Of a DNA stretch of 62,650 nt, positions 16,811 through 25,722 are shown piece by piece. The notes beneath the pieces are model-generated. The model was given only the letters and a program-made list of their open reading frames with translations. It searched no databases and was not told the origin of the DNA. A program made the translations under genes and the position numbers. The stretch is taken from positions 1 to 62,650 of the forward strand of contig NZ_BBQM01000006.1 in NCBI RefSeq assembly GCF_000876015.1, given 5' to 3'. Numbering within the stretch: position 1 is the stretch's first letter; every line of letters begins with the position of its first letter. Source of the stretch: Cupriavidus basilensis. GTDB lineage: Bacteria > Pseudomonadota > Gammaproteobacteria > Burkholderiales > Burkholderiaceae.

Positions 16811-17293
16811 ATGATGCGTAGGTTCGCTGCCAGTTTCTCCGATTCTTTCCGCCGCCCGTCCCGTTGCCCTTCCCGCCGCCAGGCGCGCGGCTTCACCCTG
16901 ATCGAAATCATGGTCGTGATCGTGATCCTCGGCGTGCTGGCCGCGCTGGTGGTGCCGAAGATCATGAGCCGCCCCGACGAGGCCCGCATCGTCGCCGCGC
17001 GCCAGGACATCTCCTCGATCATGCAGGCGCTCAAGCTGTACCGCCTCGACAACAGCCGCTATCCCACCACCGAGCAGGGCCTGGCCGCGCTGGTGGCCCG
17101 CCCCACCACCGAGCCCATCCCCAACAACTGGAAGGGCGGCGGCTACCTGGAAAAGCTGCCCAAGGATCCCTGGGGCCATCCCTACCAGTACCTGAACCCG
17201 GGCGTGCGCGGCGAGATCGACGTGTTCAGCTTCGGTGCCGACGGCCAGGCCGGCGGCAGCGCCAACGACGCCGACATCGGCAACTGGGAATAA
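16811..17293 (+). CDS. gspG: type II secretion system major pseudopilin G
   Basis: 160-aa prepilin. The leader ends RQARG, followed by FTLIEIMVVIVILGVLAALVVP, the type III prepilin signal with Glu at +5, cleaved by PilD. The C-terminal block TTEQGLAALVARPT, WKGGGYLEKLPKDPWGHPYQYLNPG and FSFGADGQAGG is diagnostic of GspG, and the Asp/Gly loop binds calcium in homologues. It forms the pseudopilus shaft and is first in the plus-strand gsp operon. The 26-residue leader before the cleavage site is longer than usual. Confidence 0.95.
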   Translation: MMRRFAASFSDSFRRPSRCPSRRQARGFTLIEIMVVIVILGVLAALVVPKIMSRPDEARIVAARQDISSIMQALKLYRLDNSRYPTTEQGLAALVARPTTEPIPNNWKGGGYLEKLPKDPWGHPYQYLNPGVRGEIDVFSFGADGQAGGSANDADIGNWE

Positions 17294-17329
17294 GGGCGCA
17301 TCGTCCATGAACGCGGCAGGCGTGCAGCC

Positions 17330-17821
17330 ATGACCCCCAGGCCGCAAGGCCGCCGGCGCCAGCCCGGCAGCCACGGCTTCACGCTGCTGGAATTGCTGGT
17401 GGTGATGGTGATCGCCGGCATCGTGATCTCGCTGGTGGCCGTCAACGCCTCGCCCAACGAGCGCGGCCGCGTGCTCGACGACGGCCAGCGCATCGCGCGC
17501 CTGTTCGAACTGGCGCAGGAGGAAGCGCAACTGCGCGCGCGCCCGATCGCCTGGGAGGCCGACGTCACCGGCTGGCACTTCCTGCAGGCCACGCCGGCCG
17601 GCTGGACGCCGCTCGCCACCGATGTGTTCGCCCCCACCAACTGGCGCCTGCGCCTGGACAACGTGGCCGTGACCGAAGGCGGCCGCGGCAACAACGGCAC
17701 GCGCCTGGTGTTCGGGCGCGAGCTGATCGACGGTCCCCAGCACGTGGTGCTGGTGCGCGGCGACACCCGCGTGGACGTGGCCGGCGACGGCACCGGCCGC
17801 TATTTCGCCAGCATGCCATGA
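17330..17821 (+). CDS. gspH: type II secretion system minor pseudopilin H
   Basis: 163-aa minor pseudopilin with prepilin signal GSHG-FTLLELLVVMVIAGIVIS (Glu +5). A beta-rich GspH/FimT domain follows (AWEADVTGWHFLQATPAGW and WRLRLDNVAV). It stops four bases into gspI, so translation is coupled. It is thought to join the tip complex to the GspG shaft. Confidence 0.92.
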   Translation: MTPRPQGRRRQPGSHGFTLLELLVVMVIAGIVISLVAVNASPNERGRVLDDGQRIARLFELAQEEAQLRARPIAWEADVTGWHFLQATPAGWTPLATDVFAPTNWRLRLDNVAVTEGGRGNNGTRLVFGRELIDGPQHVVLVRGDTRVDVAGDGTGRYFASMP

Positions 17822-18228
17822 CGCCCCGCTCCACCCGCCGCCCGCGCCGCGCCCGGCGCGGCTTCACCCTGATCGAAGTGCTGGTCGCGCTGACCATCCT
17901 GGCCGTGGCGCTGACCGCCGCCATGCGCGCGATGGGCTCGATGATCGAGGCCGGCAGCGCGCTGCAGACGCGCATGCTGGCCGAGTGGAGCGCCGAGAAC
18001 CACCTCGCCACGCTGCGCCTGTCCAAGACCTGGCCCGAACCGGGCACGCGCGGCTACGCCTGCCCGCAGGGCGGCGTGCTGCTGTACTGCGAGGAAACCG
18101 TCTCGGGCACGCCCAACCCGTCGTTCCGCCGCGTCGAGATCGCGGTCTATCCGTCGGACGCCGACAAATCCGTGCGCCTGGCCTGGCTCGTCACCATCGT
18201 CCCCAATGAAACGCGCAACCTGCTCTGA
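17818..18228 (+). CDS. gspI: type II secretion system minor pseudopilin I
   Basis: 136-aa minor pseudopilin, prepilin signal RRG-FTLIEVLVALTILAVALTAAM (Glu +5), and the GspI C-terminal block VEIAVYPSDADKSVRLAWLVTIV. It overlaps gspH by four bases and gspJ by 23. With GspJ and GspK it builds the tip that starts pseudopilus assembly. Confidence 0.93.
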   Translation: MTPRSTRRPRRARRGFTLIEVLVALTILAVALTAAMRAMGSMIEAGSALQTRMLAEWSAENHLATLRLSKTWPEPGTRGYACPQGGVLLYCEETVSGTPNPSFRRVEIAVYPSDADKSVRLAWLVTIVPNETRNLL

Positions 18229-18931
18229 ACGGCGGCCCCGGCCGTGCCCGCGCGCGGGCACGCGCGGCTTCACGCTGCTGGAAATGCTGGTGGCCATCAC
18301 CCTGCTGGCGGTGATCGCCGTCATCGCCTGGCGCGGCCTGGACGCCATGACGCGCAGCCGCGAGCGCCTGACCGACCACGACCAGCGCCTCAACACGCTC
18401 AAGCTGCTGTACGGGCAGTTCCAGTCCGACTGCGAGCACCTCTCCAGCCCGGTGCTGCTGCAGCGCAGCCCGGTCGAGATCGGCACCGGCCAGTTGCTGA
18501 TGGTGCGCGACCGCCGCGACGAAGGCCGCCCCACCGAGTGGCAGGTGGTGGCCTACCGCCTCGACGGCGACACCGTGGTGCGCGCGGCCAGCCCGCCGGC
18601 GGACAGCCGCGGCGCGGTGCAGGCCGCGCTGCAGGCGCTGCGCCAGCCCGGCGGCGGCGGCAACCTGATGCGTCCGCTGGTCGGCGACGCCGACGGCCTG
18701 ACCGCGCGCGCGTGGGTCGAGCCGGGCGGCTGGCAGTCGGAGAACGGCCGCATCGCCGCGGCCCTGCTCAGCGGCAATGCCAGCGCCAGCGCGGCGGCCG
18801 CCTCCGCCGCCGGCGCCAGCCTCGGCGTGGCCGCCACGGCGGTGCGCGCCATCGAGCTGAGCCTCTCGGCGCGCATGGGCGACGGCGACGCGCCGCGCTA
18901 TTTCCAGAAGATCTGCATGACCGGCCTATGA
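18206..18931 (+). CDS. gspJ: type II secretion system minor pseudopilin J
   Basis: 241-aa minor pseudopilin. Prepilin signal GTRG-FTLLEMLVAITLLAVIAVIAW (Glu +5), followed by the family segment DQRLNTLKLLYGQFQSDCEHL and a C-terminal LSLSARMGDGDAPRYFQKI. An Ala-rich low-complexity insert lies near residues 190-215. It overlaps both gspI and gspK (ATGA junction). Confidence 0.92.
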   Translation: MKRATCSERRPRPCPRAGTRGFTLLEMLVAITLLAVIAVIAWRGLDAMTRSRERLTDHDQRLNTLKLLYGQFQSDCEHLSSPVLLQRSPVEIGTGQLLMVRDRRDEGRPTEWQVVAYRLDGDTVVRAASPPADSRGAVQAALQALRQPGGGGNLMRPLVGDADGLTARAWVEPGGWQSENGRIAAALLSGNASASAAAASAAGASLGVAATAVRAIELSLSARMGDGDAPRYFQKICMTGL

Positions 18932-19977
18932 GCAAGCGCCCGCCCTTTCCCGTCCGCCGCCGCGCGCCGCGCCGCCAGCGCGGCGCGGCCGTGGTCACGG
19001 CGCTGCTGGTGGTGACGCTGGCGGTGGTGATCGTGTCCGGCATGCTGTGGCGCCAGCAGGTGCAGATCCGCTCGATCGAGAACCAGCGCCTGCTGGCCCA
19101 GGCCACCTGGATCGAGCGCGCCGCGGTCGACTGGGCCCGCCTGATCCTGCGCGACGACCAGCGCCGCACCAGCGTGGACCAGCTCGGCGAGCCCTGGGCC
19201 GTGCCCATCGCCGAGACCCGGCTGTCGGATTTCCTCGGTGCCGCGCTGCGCACCGACCAGGAAGGCGAGACCTCCTTCCTCTCGGGCCGCATCCAGGACG
19301 CCCAGGCCCGCTTCAACCTCAGCAACCTGGTGCTGTGGAGCACCAGCGAGTCGCAGGGCCGCATCGCCACCATCGACCCCTCCGGCGTGGCGGTCTACCG
19401 CCGCCTGCTGCAGACGCTCGGCCTGAACGCCGCGCTGGCCGATCCCACCGCGCGCTACCTGGCCAGCGCGGCGATGGGCAGCGGCAGCAGCGGCGGCGAT
19501 GGTGACGGCGGCGGCCGGCCGGGCCTGCGCGCGCCCGACGGCATCGACGACCTGCTCGCCATCCCGGGCTACACGCCGAACATCGTGGCCGCGCTCGAGC
19601 CCTTCGTCGACCTGCTGCCCGAACGCACGCTGGTCAACGGCAACACCGCCGAGGCCGAGGTGCTGTCCGCGGTGATCGACAAGCTGCCACTGGATCGCGC
19701 GCGCGAACTGGTGCGCCAGCGCGACCGCGCCTATTTCAACAACATCACCGACCTGCAATCGCAGTTGCGCACGCTGGCGCCGCAGGCCGACCCCAACAGC
19801 GCCACCAGCACGCTCGACGTGCGCACCCACTATTTCCTAGTCTACGGCCTGATCCGCCACGAGCGCGCCACCCGCATGCAGGTATCGCTGGTCTATCGCG
19901 GCGAAGTAATGGGCAATGCCAACACCACGCGGGTGGTGTGGGTGCGCGACCTCGACCGCATGCCGGAGCAGCGCTGA
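18928..19977 (+). CDS. gspK: type II secretion system minor pseudopilin K
   Basis: 349-aa tip pseudopilin. The prepilin-like signal RQRG-AAVVTALLVVTLAVVIVSGML lacks Glu at +5, as GspK members normally do. The large globular domain includes SGRIQDAQARFNLSNLV and an insertion APDGIDDLLAIPGYTPNIVAALEPFVDLLP, matching GspK. It starts in an ATGA overlap with gspJ. A gap of 365 bases follows before gspL. Confidence 0.92.
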   Translation: MSKRPPFPVRRRAPRRQRGAAVVTALLVVTLAVVIVSGMLWRQQVQIRSIENQRLLAQATWIERAAVDWARLILRDDQRRTSVDQLGEPWAVPIAETRLSDFLGAALRTDQEGETSFLSGRIQDAQARFNLSNLVLWSTSESQGRIATIDPSGVAVYRRLLQTLGLNAALADPTARYLASAAMGSGSSGGDGDGGGRPGLRAPDGIDDLLAIPGYTPNIVAALEPFVDLLPERTLVNGNTAEAEVLSAVIDKLPLDRARELVRQRDRAYFNNITDLQSQLRTLAPQADPNSATSTLDVRTHYFLVYGLIRHERATRMQVSLVYRGEVMGNANTTRVVWVRDLDRMPEQR

Positions 19978-20342
19978 GTCCGCCGCGGGAGGGTGCCGGA
20001 GGGGTACTGAGAAACGGCAGGAAAGGGGGCCGGAAGGGGGACCCGAAAGGCCCCGCAAGAAGGCTCGCCAACTGCCGCCAAAGGCGCCTGCAGCCGGGGC
20101 CGGCGGGCGTTTGAGAGCGGCCGTCATACAGATACGTATTGACGCCAATTCGTCACACAGGCAAGGTATGCTCCGGCCCGGCGGAAGCGGTAGTCCAAGG
20201 TCTTGCGCTTCTTCGCCTGTCCAGTGCCGCCGGCAGCATCGCAGCCGGCGTCTTTCGCGCAGCGGAGCGCTCCGCCGCGCGGGCCGCCTGTTCCCCCGCC
20301 ATCGTTCATTGACGCCGTTGCTGGCGCTGTAGCAAGGAAATC
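19978..20342. other. gap inside the gsp operon
   Basis: 365 bases between gspK and gspL, unusual in an otherwise overlapping operon. G-rich runs fill 19,985-20,060. TTGACG at about 20,137 could be a -35 element but has no good -10 at proper spacing. No coding frame is convincing, and I cannot say if it carries an internal promoter. Confidence 0.35.
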
Positions 20343-21740
20343 TTGAGCACCACCCTGTACGTCCGCCTGCCGCACAGGCCGCACGATCAGCCGCAACCCT
20401 GGCACTTCGGCTCGCTGCCGTTCGCGCTGGTGCGCGCGGCCGCCACCGGCCGTGGCCGCCGCCAGGGCGCCCAGGCGGCGCCGCAGTTGTTGCGCGAAGG
20501 CCACGCTCCCATCGCCGAATTGCCCGCCGCCGAGCGCCTGGTCCTGATCATGGCCGCCAGCGACGTATTGCTCACCCCGGCCACGGTGCCGCCGCTGGCG
20601 CCGGCGCGCCTCAAGCTGGCGCTGCCCAACCTGGTGGAAGACGTGCTGGCCGCCGACGCCCAGCTCAGCCACATCGCGGTCGGCCCGGCGCTGGACGCGC
20701 CCGTCGCCAAGGCCGCCGCCGGCGCCCGCAAGCGCCTGCTGATGGTGGCCGACCGCGCCTGGCTGCGCGCGGTGATGGACGCCTTCGCCGGGCACCGCCA
20801 CCGCCGCCGCCACGTGCTGCCGGCGCAGTTGTGCCTGCCGCTGCCGGCGCCGCTGCCGCAGGACGAAGACGACGCCGAAAGCGACGCCGCCGCGCCGATG
20901 GCCGCGCTGGCGCTCGAAGCCGCCACCCTGACCAGCGCCTCGCCCCTGTTCGAAGCCGAAGGCGCGCCGGCCGTGCCCGCGCCCGCGCCGGCCTCCCGCT
21001 TCTGGCAACTGACCGTGCGCAGCGGCGAGCACGCCGGCTACGGCCTGCTGCTCGGCGACGACGCGCTCGGCGCCTGGCAGGCGCTGGCGCCGGCGGGCGA
21101 CTGGTACGCCGCGCCGGAAGCGCTCGCCCAGGCCGCGCCGCCGGGCGCGCGCGCGCTCGGCTGGCCAGTGTGGATCGCGGGCGCGCAGGCCAGCCTGCTC
21201 GACCCCACGCTCGACCTGGCCCAGTTCGAATTCGCCCAGGGCCGCGCCGACCGCTGGAACCTGCTGGCCTGGCGCCTGCCGCTGGCGCTGGCCGCCGGCC
21301 TGCTGCTGGTGCAGCTGGCCGGCATGAACGCGCAGTGGCTGATGCTCGGCCAGGAAGAAAAGCGCCTGCTGGCAGGCCAGGAACAGGCGCTGCGCAGCGC
21401 CTTCCCGCAGATCCCGGTGGTGATCGACCCGCCGCTGCAGATGCGCCGCCAGGTCGACCAGCTGCGCCTGGCCAGCGGCCGCAGCACGCCCGACGACTTC
21501 CTGCCGCTGGCCGACCGCTTCGGCCAGGCCGCCCGCCAGCTCGCGCCGGACGCCCTGCTGGCGCTCGAATACCGCGGCCGCACCCTGTTCGCCACCCTCA
21601 AGCCCGGCACCAACACCGAGGCGCTGCGCAGCGCGGCGCGCCAGTCCGGGCTGGCGATGGAGCCGGACGACAGCCAGCCCGACGCCGCGCGCGGCAACGC
21701 GCCGGCCGGCACGCGCTGGTCGATCAAGCCGAGCCTGTGA
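20343..21740 (+). CDS. gspL: type II secretion system protein L
   Basis: 465-aa inner-membrane protein that recruits the GspE ATPase. The N-terminal cytoplasmic actin-like domain contains IAELPAAERLVLIMAASDVLL and KLALPNLVEDVLAADAQLSHIA, typical of GspL. A TM helix (LPLALAAGLLLVQLAGM) lies near residue 320 and a ferredoxin-like periplasmic domain follows. The start is a TTG at 20343 with AAGGA five bases upstream; no better in-frame ATG is available. Confidence 0.9.
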   Translation: MSTTLYVRLPHRPHDQPQPWHFGSLPFALVRAAATGRGRRQGAQAAPQLLREGHAPIAELPAAERLVLIMAASDVLLTPATVPPLAPARLKLALPNLVEDVLAADAQLSHIAVGPALDAPVAKAAAGARKRLLMVADRAWLRAVMDAFAGHRHRRRHVLPAQLCLPLPAPLPQDEDDAESDAAAPMAALALEAATLTSASPLFEAEGAPAVPAPAPASRFWQLTVRSGEHAGYGLLLGDDALGAWQALAPAGDWYAAPEALAQAAPPGARALGWPVWIAGAQASLLDPTLDLAQFEFAQGRADRWNLLAWRLPLALAAGLLLVQLAGMNAQWLMLGQEEKRLLAGQEQALRSAFPQIPVVIDPPLQMRRQVDQLRLASGRSTPDDFLPLADRFGQAARQLAPDALLALEYRGRTLFATLKPGTNTEALRSAARQSGLAMEPDDSQPDAARGNAPAGTRWSIKPSL

Positions 21741-21763
21741 GCGCGCCCCGCCAAGTGAACCCG

Positions 21764-22357
21764 ATGAAACAGACCGCATCCCAGCCCGCCGCCGCCCGCC
21801 GCCGCACCGCCGAACGGCTGGCGCGCCTGCGCCCGCGCGTGCCGCAGCGCTGGCAGGAGCGCTTCCAGGCGTTCTGGTCGGCGCGCAATCCGCGCGAGCA
21901 GGCCATCCTCGCCGCCGGCAGCGCCGTGCTGGCGCTGGTGATCGGCTACACCGTGCTGTGGGAGCCCGCCGCCGACGGCCGCGCCCGGCTGCAGCGCAGC
22001 CTGCCGCAGCTGCGCACCGACCTCGCCGAGATGGAGACGCTGGCGCAGGAAGCGCGCAGCCTGTCCGCCAGCCCGGCGCCGTCGCTGCGCGGCGAGGCGC
22101 TCTCGCAGGCGCTGCAGGACAGCCTGGCCCAGCACGGCCTCAAGGCCACGCGGCTGGCCAGCACCGGCGACAGCGGCGTGCAGCTCCAGCTCGACAAGGT
22201 GCCGTTCGGCGCGGTGGCGGGCTGGCTGCAGGACGTGCGCCAGCAGCAGCGGCTCAAGATCACCGAAACCCGCATCGTCTACGTAGGCGCCACCGCGCTG
22301 GTGAACGTCACGGCCACCCTGCAAGGTCCGGCCGCCAGCCCCGGCGGGCGCGGCTGA
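21764..22357 (+). CDS. gspM: type II secretion system protein M
   Basis: 197-aa bitopic inner-membrane protein. The basic N-terminus ends in SARNPREQAILAAGSAVLALVIGYTVLW, a single TM segment preceded by the typical NPRE motif. A small periplasmic domain follows (SLRGEALSQALQDSLAQHGLKA and FGAVAGWLQDVRQQQRLKITETRI). It partners GspL. The stop overlaps the gspN start (TGATG). Confidence 0.9.
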   Translation: MKQTASQPAAARRRTAERLARLRPRVPQRWQERFQAFWSARNPREQAILAAGSAVLALVIGYTVLWEPAADGRARLQRSLPQLRTDLAEMETLAQEARSLSASPAPSLRGEALSQALQDSLAQHGLKATRLASTGDSGVQLQLDKVPFGAVAGWLQDVRQQQRLKITETRIVYVGATALVNVTATLQGPAASPGGRG

Positions 22358-23181
22358 TGGCGCGCCTCGAGGCCCTCCGGCTGGCCCGCCGCGGCGTGCG
22401 CCGCCCGCGCGGCTGGCGCAGCGTGGGCTGGCTCGCGCTGGGCCTGGCCACGGTCGCGCTGACCGTGCTGGCGGCGTTTCCGGCGGCCTGGATCGCCGAC
22501 GGCATCGCCAGCCGGAGCCAGCGCCGCGTGCTGCTGGCCGACGCCGAGGGCTCGCTGTGGCACGGCAGCGCCACGCTGGCGCTGTCCGCCGGCGCCGGCA
22601 GCGAGACCGCCACCGTGCTGCCCGGGCGGCTGCAATGGTCGGTGGCGTTCTGGCCGCTGCTCGGCGGCACCCTGCGCCTGGCGGTGACGCACTCGGAGGC
22701 GATGAGCAGCCCGGTCGGCGTGGCCGTCACGCCGCTGGGCTGGAGCGCGCAGGCCGGCGCCATCCGGCTGCCGGCGTCGCTGCTCGAAGGCGTGGGCGCG
22801 CCGTTCAACACGCTGCGCCCGGACGGCCGGATGCGGCTCGACTGGTCCATGCTGCAGGGCCGCTTCTTCCGCGGCGCGGGCCAGGGCGGCGGCGGCCTGA
22901 ACGGCCACCTGACGCTGCGCCTCGAGCAAGTATCATCGGCCGTCAGCCGGGTGCGCCCGCTGGGCAGCTACCGGGCCGAGATCGACTGGGCCGGCGCCGC
23001 CGGCAAGCTGGAACTGACAACCCTTGCCGGGCCGCTGCACCTGCGAGGCAGCGGCACCCTGGGCCGCCAGGCGCGCTTCGAAGGCACGGCCAATGCCGAC
23101 CCCGACGCCGCCGCGCAATTGGTGGGCCTGTTGAGCCTGCTGGGACGACGTGAGGACAATGTGACACGGCTGCGCTTCTGA
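22357..23181 (+). CDS. gspN: type II secretion system protein N
   Basis: 274-aa bitopic protein with one N-terminal TM segment (GWLALGLATVALTVLAAFPAAW) and a periplasmic beta-rich domain (DAEGSLWHGSATLALS and GPLHLRGSGTL). This matches GspN, an accessory subunit present in some systems only. It starts inside the gspM stop and ends 52 bases before gspD. Confidence 0.87.
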   Translation: MARLEALRLARRGVRRPRGWRSVGWLALGLATVALTVLAAFPAAWIADGIASRSQRRVLLADAEGSLWHGSATLALSAGAGSETATVLPGRLQWSVAFWPLLGGTLRLAVTHSEAMSSPVGVAVTPLGWSAQAGAIRLPASLLEGVGAPFNTLRPDGRMRLDWSMLQGRFFRGAGQGGGGLNGHLTLRLEQVSSAVSRVRPLGSYRAEIDWAGAAGKLELTTLAGPLHLRGSGTLGRQARFEGTANADPDAAAQLVGLLSLLGRREDNVTRLRF

Positions 23182-23233
23182 CCCAGGCGGCCGGTGCGCC
23201 TGTGCGCACCGCCCCCGCAGCCCGGAACCGATT

Positions 23234-25714
23234 ATGAAAACCCAAGCCCTACGACCTTCGTTCAAGACCTGCTGCGCCCGCGCGACCGCGCTGCTGTGCG
23301 GCCTCTCCCTGCTGGCGCCGGCGCCGCTGTGGGCCCAGCAACCGGTCCCCGCGTCCGCGCAGCCGGCCCAGCCCGGCCAGCCGCCGGACCTGACCCCGCG
23401 CAACCGCGACCAGGTCGTGCTCAACTTCGTCAACGCCGATCTCGAATCGGTGGTGAAGGCGGTCGGGCAGGCCACCGGCAAGAACTTCGTGATCGACCCG
23501 CGCGTGAAGGGCTCGGTGAACCTGGTGACGGAGCAGCCGGTGTCGCGCTCGCAGGCGCTGGAGACGCTCGGCTCGGTGCTGCGCATGCAGGGCTACGCGA
23601 TGGTCGAGAGCAACGGCTTCACCAAGGTGGTGCCGGAAGCCGACGCCAAGCTGCAGGGCTCGCCGATCGTGGTCAGCGGCGGCCGCTCGCGCGGCGACCA
23701 GGTGGTGACCCAGGTGTTCCGCCTCAACTACGAGTCGGCCAACAACCTGGTGCCGGTGCTGCGGCCGATGATCGCGCCCAACAACACCATCACCGCCTAT
23801 CCGGGCAACAACACGCTGGTCATCACCGACTACGCCGAGAACCTGCAGCGCCTGGCCCGCATCATCGCCGCCATCGACGCGCCGGCCTCGGGCGAGGTCG
23901 AGCTGGTGCCGCTCAAGAACGCCATCGCCAGCGACACCGCGCTGGTGCTGCAGAAGCTGATGGACCCGGCCGCCGCGGGCGGCACCGCGGGCGGCGCGCC
24001 GGGCGTGGACGCCAGCCTGCGCACCACCGTGGTGGCCGAGCCGCGCAGCAACTCGCTGATGGTCCGCGCGCCCAGCCGCGCGCGCCTGCAGCAGGCGCGC
24101 CAGCTCATCGAGAAGCTCGACCAGCCCTATGCGCGGCCCGGCAACATCTGGGTGGTGCCGCTCAAGAACGCCGACGCCACCAAGCTGGCGCAGACGCTGC
24201 GCGCCATCGTCGCCGCCGACAGCTCGTTCAGCACCAGCCAGCAGGGCGCGGGCGGCACGGGCAGCACGGGCGCCGGCGGCCTGCTCAATACCTCCACGTC
24301 CACCAGCGGCCAGTACAGCGGCGGCACCACGGGCTCGCGCAGCAGCGGCAGCGGCAGCTACGGGTCCGGCTCGGGATCGGGCTTCGGCTCGGGCGGCGGC
24401 TCGGCCTTCTCGGCCTCGTTCGCCACCAACAACCTGCCGACCACCGGCGGCATCATCCAGGCCGACCCGTCCACCAACTCGCTCATCATCACCGCCAGCG
24501 AGCCGGTCTACCGCAACCTGCGCGCCGTGATCGACGACCTCGACCTGCGCCGCGCGCAGGTCTACATCGAATCGATGATCGTGGAGGTGTCGTCCACCCA
24601 GACCGGGCAGCTCGGCATCCAGTGGCAGGGCCTGCTCAGCTCCAGCGGCAACAACACCAACGTGTTCGCCGGCACCAACTTCGGCACCGGCGGCCAGAAC
24701 ATCATCAACCTGACCGGCGCCGTGGCCGGCATCGCCGCCAACGGCACCTCGGCGATCGCCTCGGCGTCGGGACTGGTGCCGGACCTGGCCGGCCTGAATC
24801 TCGGCATCGTCAACAAGGCCGTCGGCCTGGGCGCGCTGCTGCGCGCGCTGGGCACCGACGGCAGCGTCAACCTGCTGTCCACGCCGAACCTGATCACGCT
24901 GGAGAACGAGGAAGCCAAGATCCTGATCGGCCAGAACATCCCGATCACCACCGGCTCCTACGCGCAGACCGGCAGCTCGGCCTCGGTCACGCCGTTCCAG
25001 ACCTTCGACCGCAAGGACGTCGGCATCACGCTGCGGGTCAAGCCGCAGATCACCGACGGCGGGCTGGTCAAGATGCAGATCTACCAGGAGTCGTCCTCGG
25101 TGGTGGCGGGCACCGCCACCCTGACGCAGGGCCCGACCACCAACGTGCGCTCGATCGAGACCAACGTGCTGGTGGACGACGGCCAGATCATCGTGCTCGG
25201 CGGCCTGATCGAGGACACCTACGGCGACGGCGTGCAGAAGGTGCCCGGCCTGGGCGACCTGCCGTGGATCGGCGGCCTGTTCCGCTACGAGAACAAGAAC
25301 CGCGGCAAGACCAACCTGCTGGTGTTCCTGCGCCCCTACGTGATGCGCACCGCCGGCGCCACCGACCGCCTCACGCAGGACCGCTACGACTACATCCGCG
25401 GGCTGCAGCAGGGCTACGTCTCGCCCAACACCATGACGCGCGACACCAACACGCCGGTGCTGCCGCCGGCCGACGCGCCGGCCGCGCCGTTCGTCGACCC
25501 GCGTTCGCGCGGCCCGGTGCCGGGCCCGCTGCCGCTGGAGCAGACGTTGCCGCTCACGCGCCAGCAGCCCGTGCCGGGCGCGTCCGACAATGCCGGCGCG
25601 CGGGGCCAGGCCAGCGCCGCCGGCGCGGCCGGTGGCGCGCCCGACGCTACCCCGCTGCCGCCGGGCATCCATCTCGGCAACGCGACGGTGGACGCCGCGC
25701 GCGGGGCGAACTGA
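23234..25714 (+). CDS. gspD: type II secretion system secretin D
   Basis: 826-aa outer-membrane secretin. Signal peptide (residues 1 to about 34, ALWA-QQ), N0 domain (VVLNFVNADLESVVKAVGQATGKNFVIDPRVKG), three N1-N3 repeats, and a Ser/Gly-rich linker in N3 (near residues 335-395). The C-terminal secretin core contains LLSTPNLITLENEEAKILIGQ and VPGLGDLPWIGGLFR. The Pro/Ala-rich extension after residue 735 lacks an obvious pilotin-binding S-domain, so assembly may be pilotin-independent (inference). It forms the gated outer-membrane channel. Confidence 0.96.
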   Translation: MKTQALRPSFKTCCARATALLCGLSLLAPAPLWAQQPVPASAQPAQPGQPPDLTPRNRDQVVLNFVNADLESVVKAVGQATGKNFVIDPRVKGSVNLVTEQPVSRSQALETLGSVLRMQGYAMVESNGFTKVVPEADAKLQGSPIVVSGGRSRGDQVVTQVFRLNYESANNLVPVLRPMIAPNNTITAYPGNNTLVITDYAENLQRLARIIAAIDAPASGEVELVPLKNAIASDTALVLQKLMDPAAAGGTAGGAPGVDASLRTTVVAEPRSNSLMVRAPSRARLQQARQLIEKLDQPYARPGNIWVVPLKNADATKLAQTLRAIVAADSSFSTSQQGAGGTGSTGAGGLLNTSTSTSGQYSGGTTGSRSSGSGSYGSGSGSGFGSGGGSAFSASFATNNLPTTGGIIQADPSTNSLIITASEPVYRNLRAVIDDLDLRRAQVYIESMIVEVSSTQTGQLGIQWQGLLSSSGNNTNVFAGTNFGTGGQNIINLTGAVAGIAANGTSAIASASGLVPDLAGLNLGIVNKAVGLGALLRALGTDGSVNLLSTPNLITLENEEAKILIGQNIPITTGSYAQTGSSASVTPFQTFDRKDVGITLRVKPQITDGGLVKMQIYQESSSVVAGTATLTQGPTTNVRSIETNVLVDDGQIIVLGGLIEDTYGDGVQKVPGLGDLPWIGGLFRYENKNRGKTNLLVFLRPYVMRTAGATDRLTQDRYDYIRGLQQGYVSPNTMTRDTNTPVLPPADAPAAPFVDPRSRGPVPGPLPLEQTLPLTRQQPVPGASDNAGARGQASAAGAAGGAPDATPLPPGIHLGNATVDAARGAN

Positions 25715-25722
25715 GACACGCC

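Noticed and set aside
23194..25722. Long plus-strand frame running into gspE
   Set aside because: Low-complexity Arg/Gln/Gly shadow of gspD; only the part after 25723 is real (gspE).
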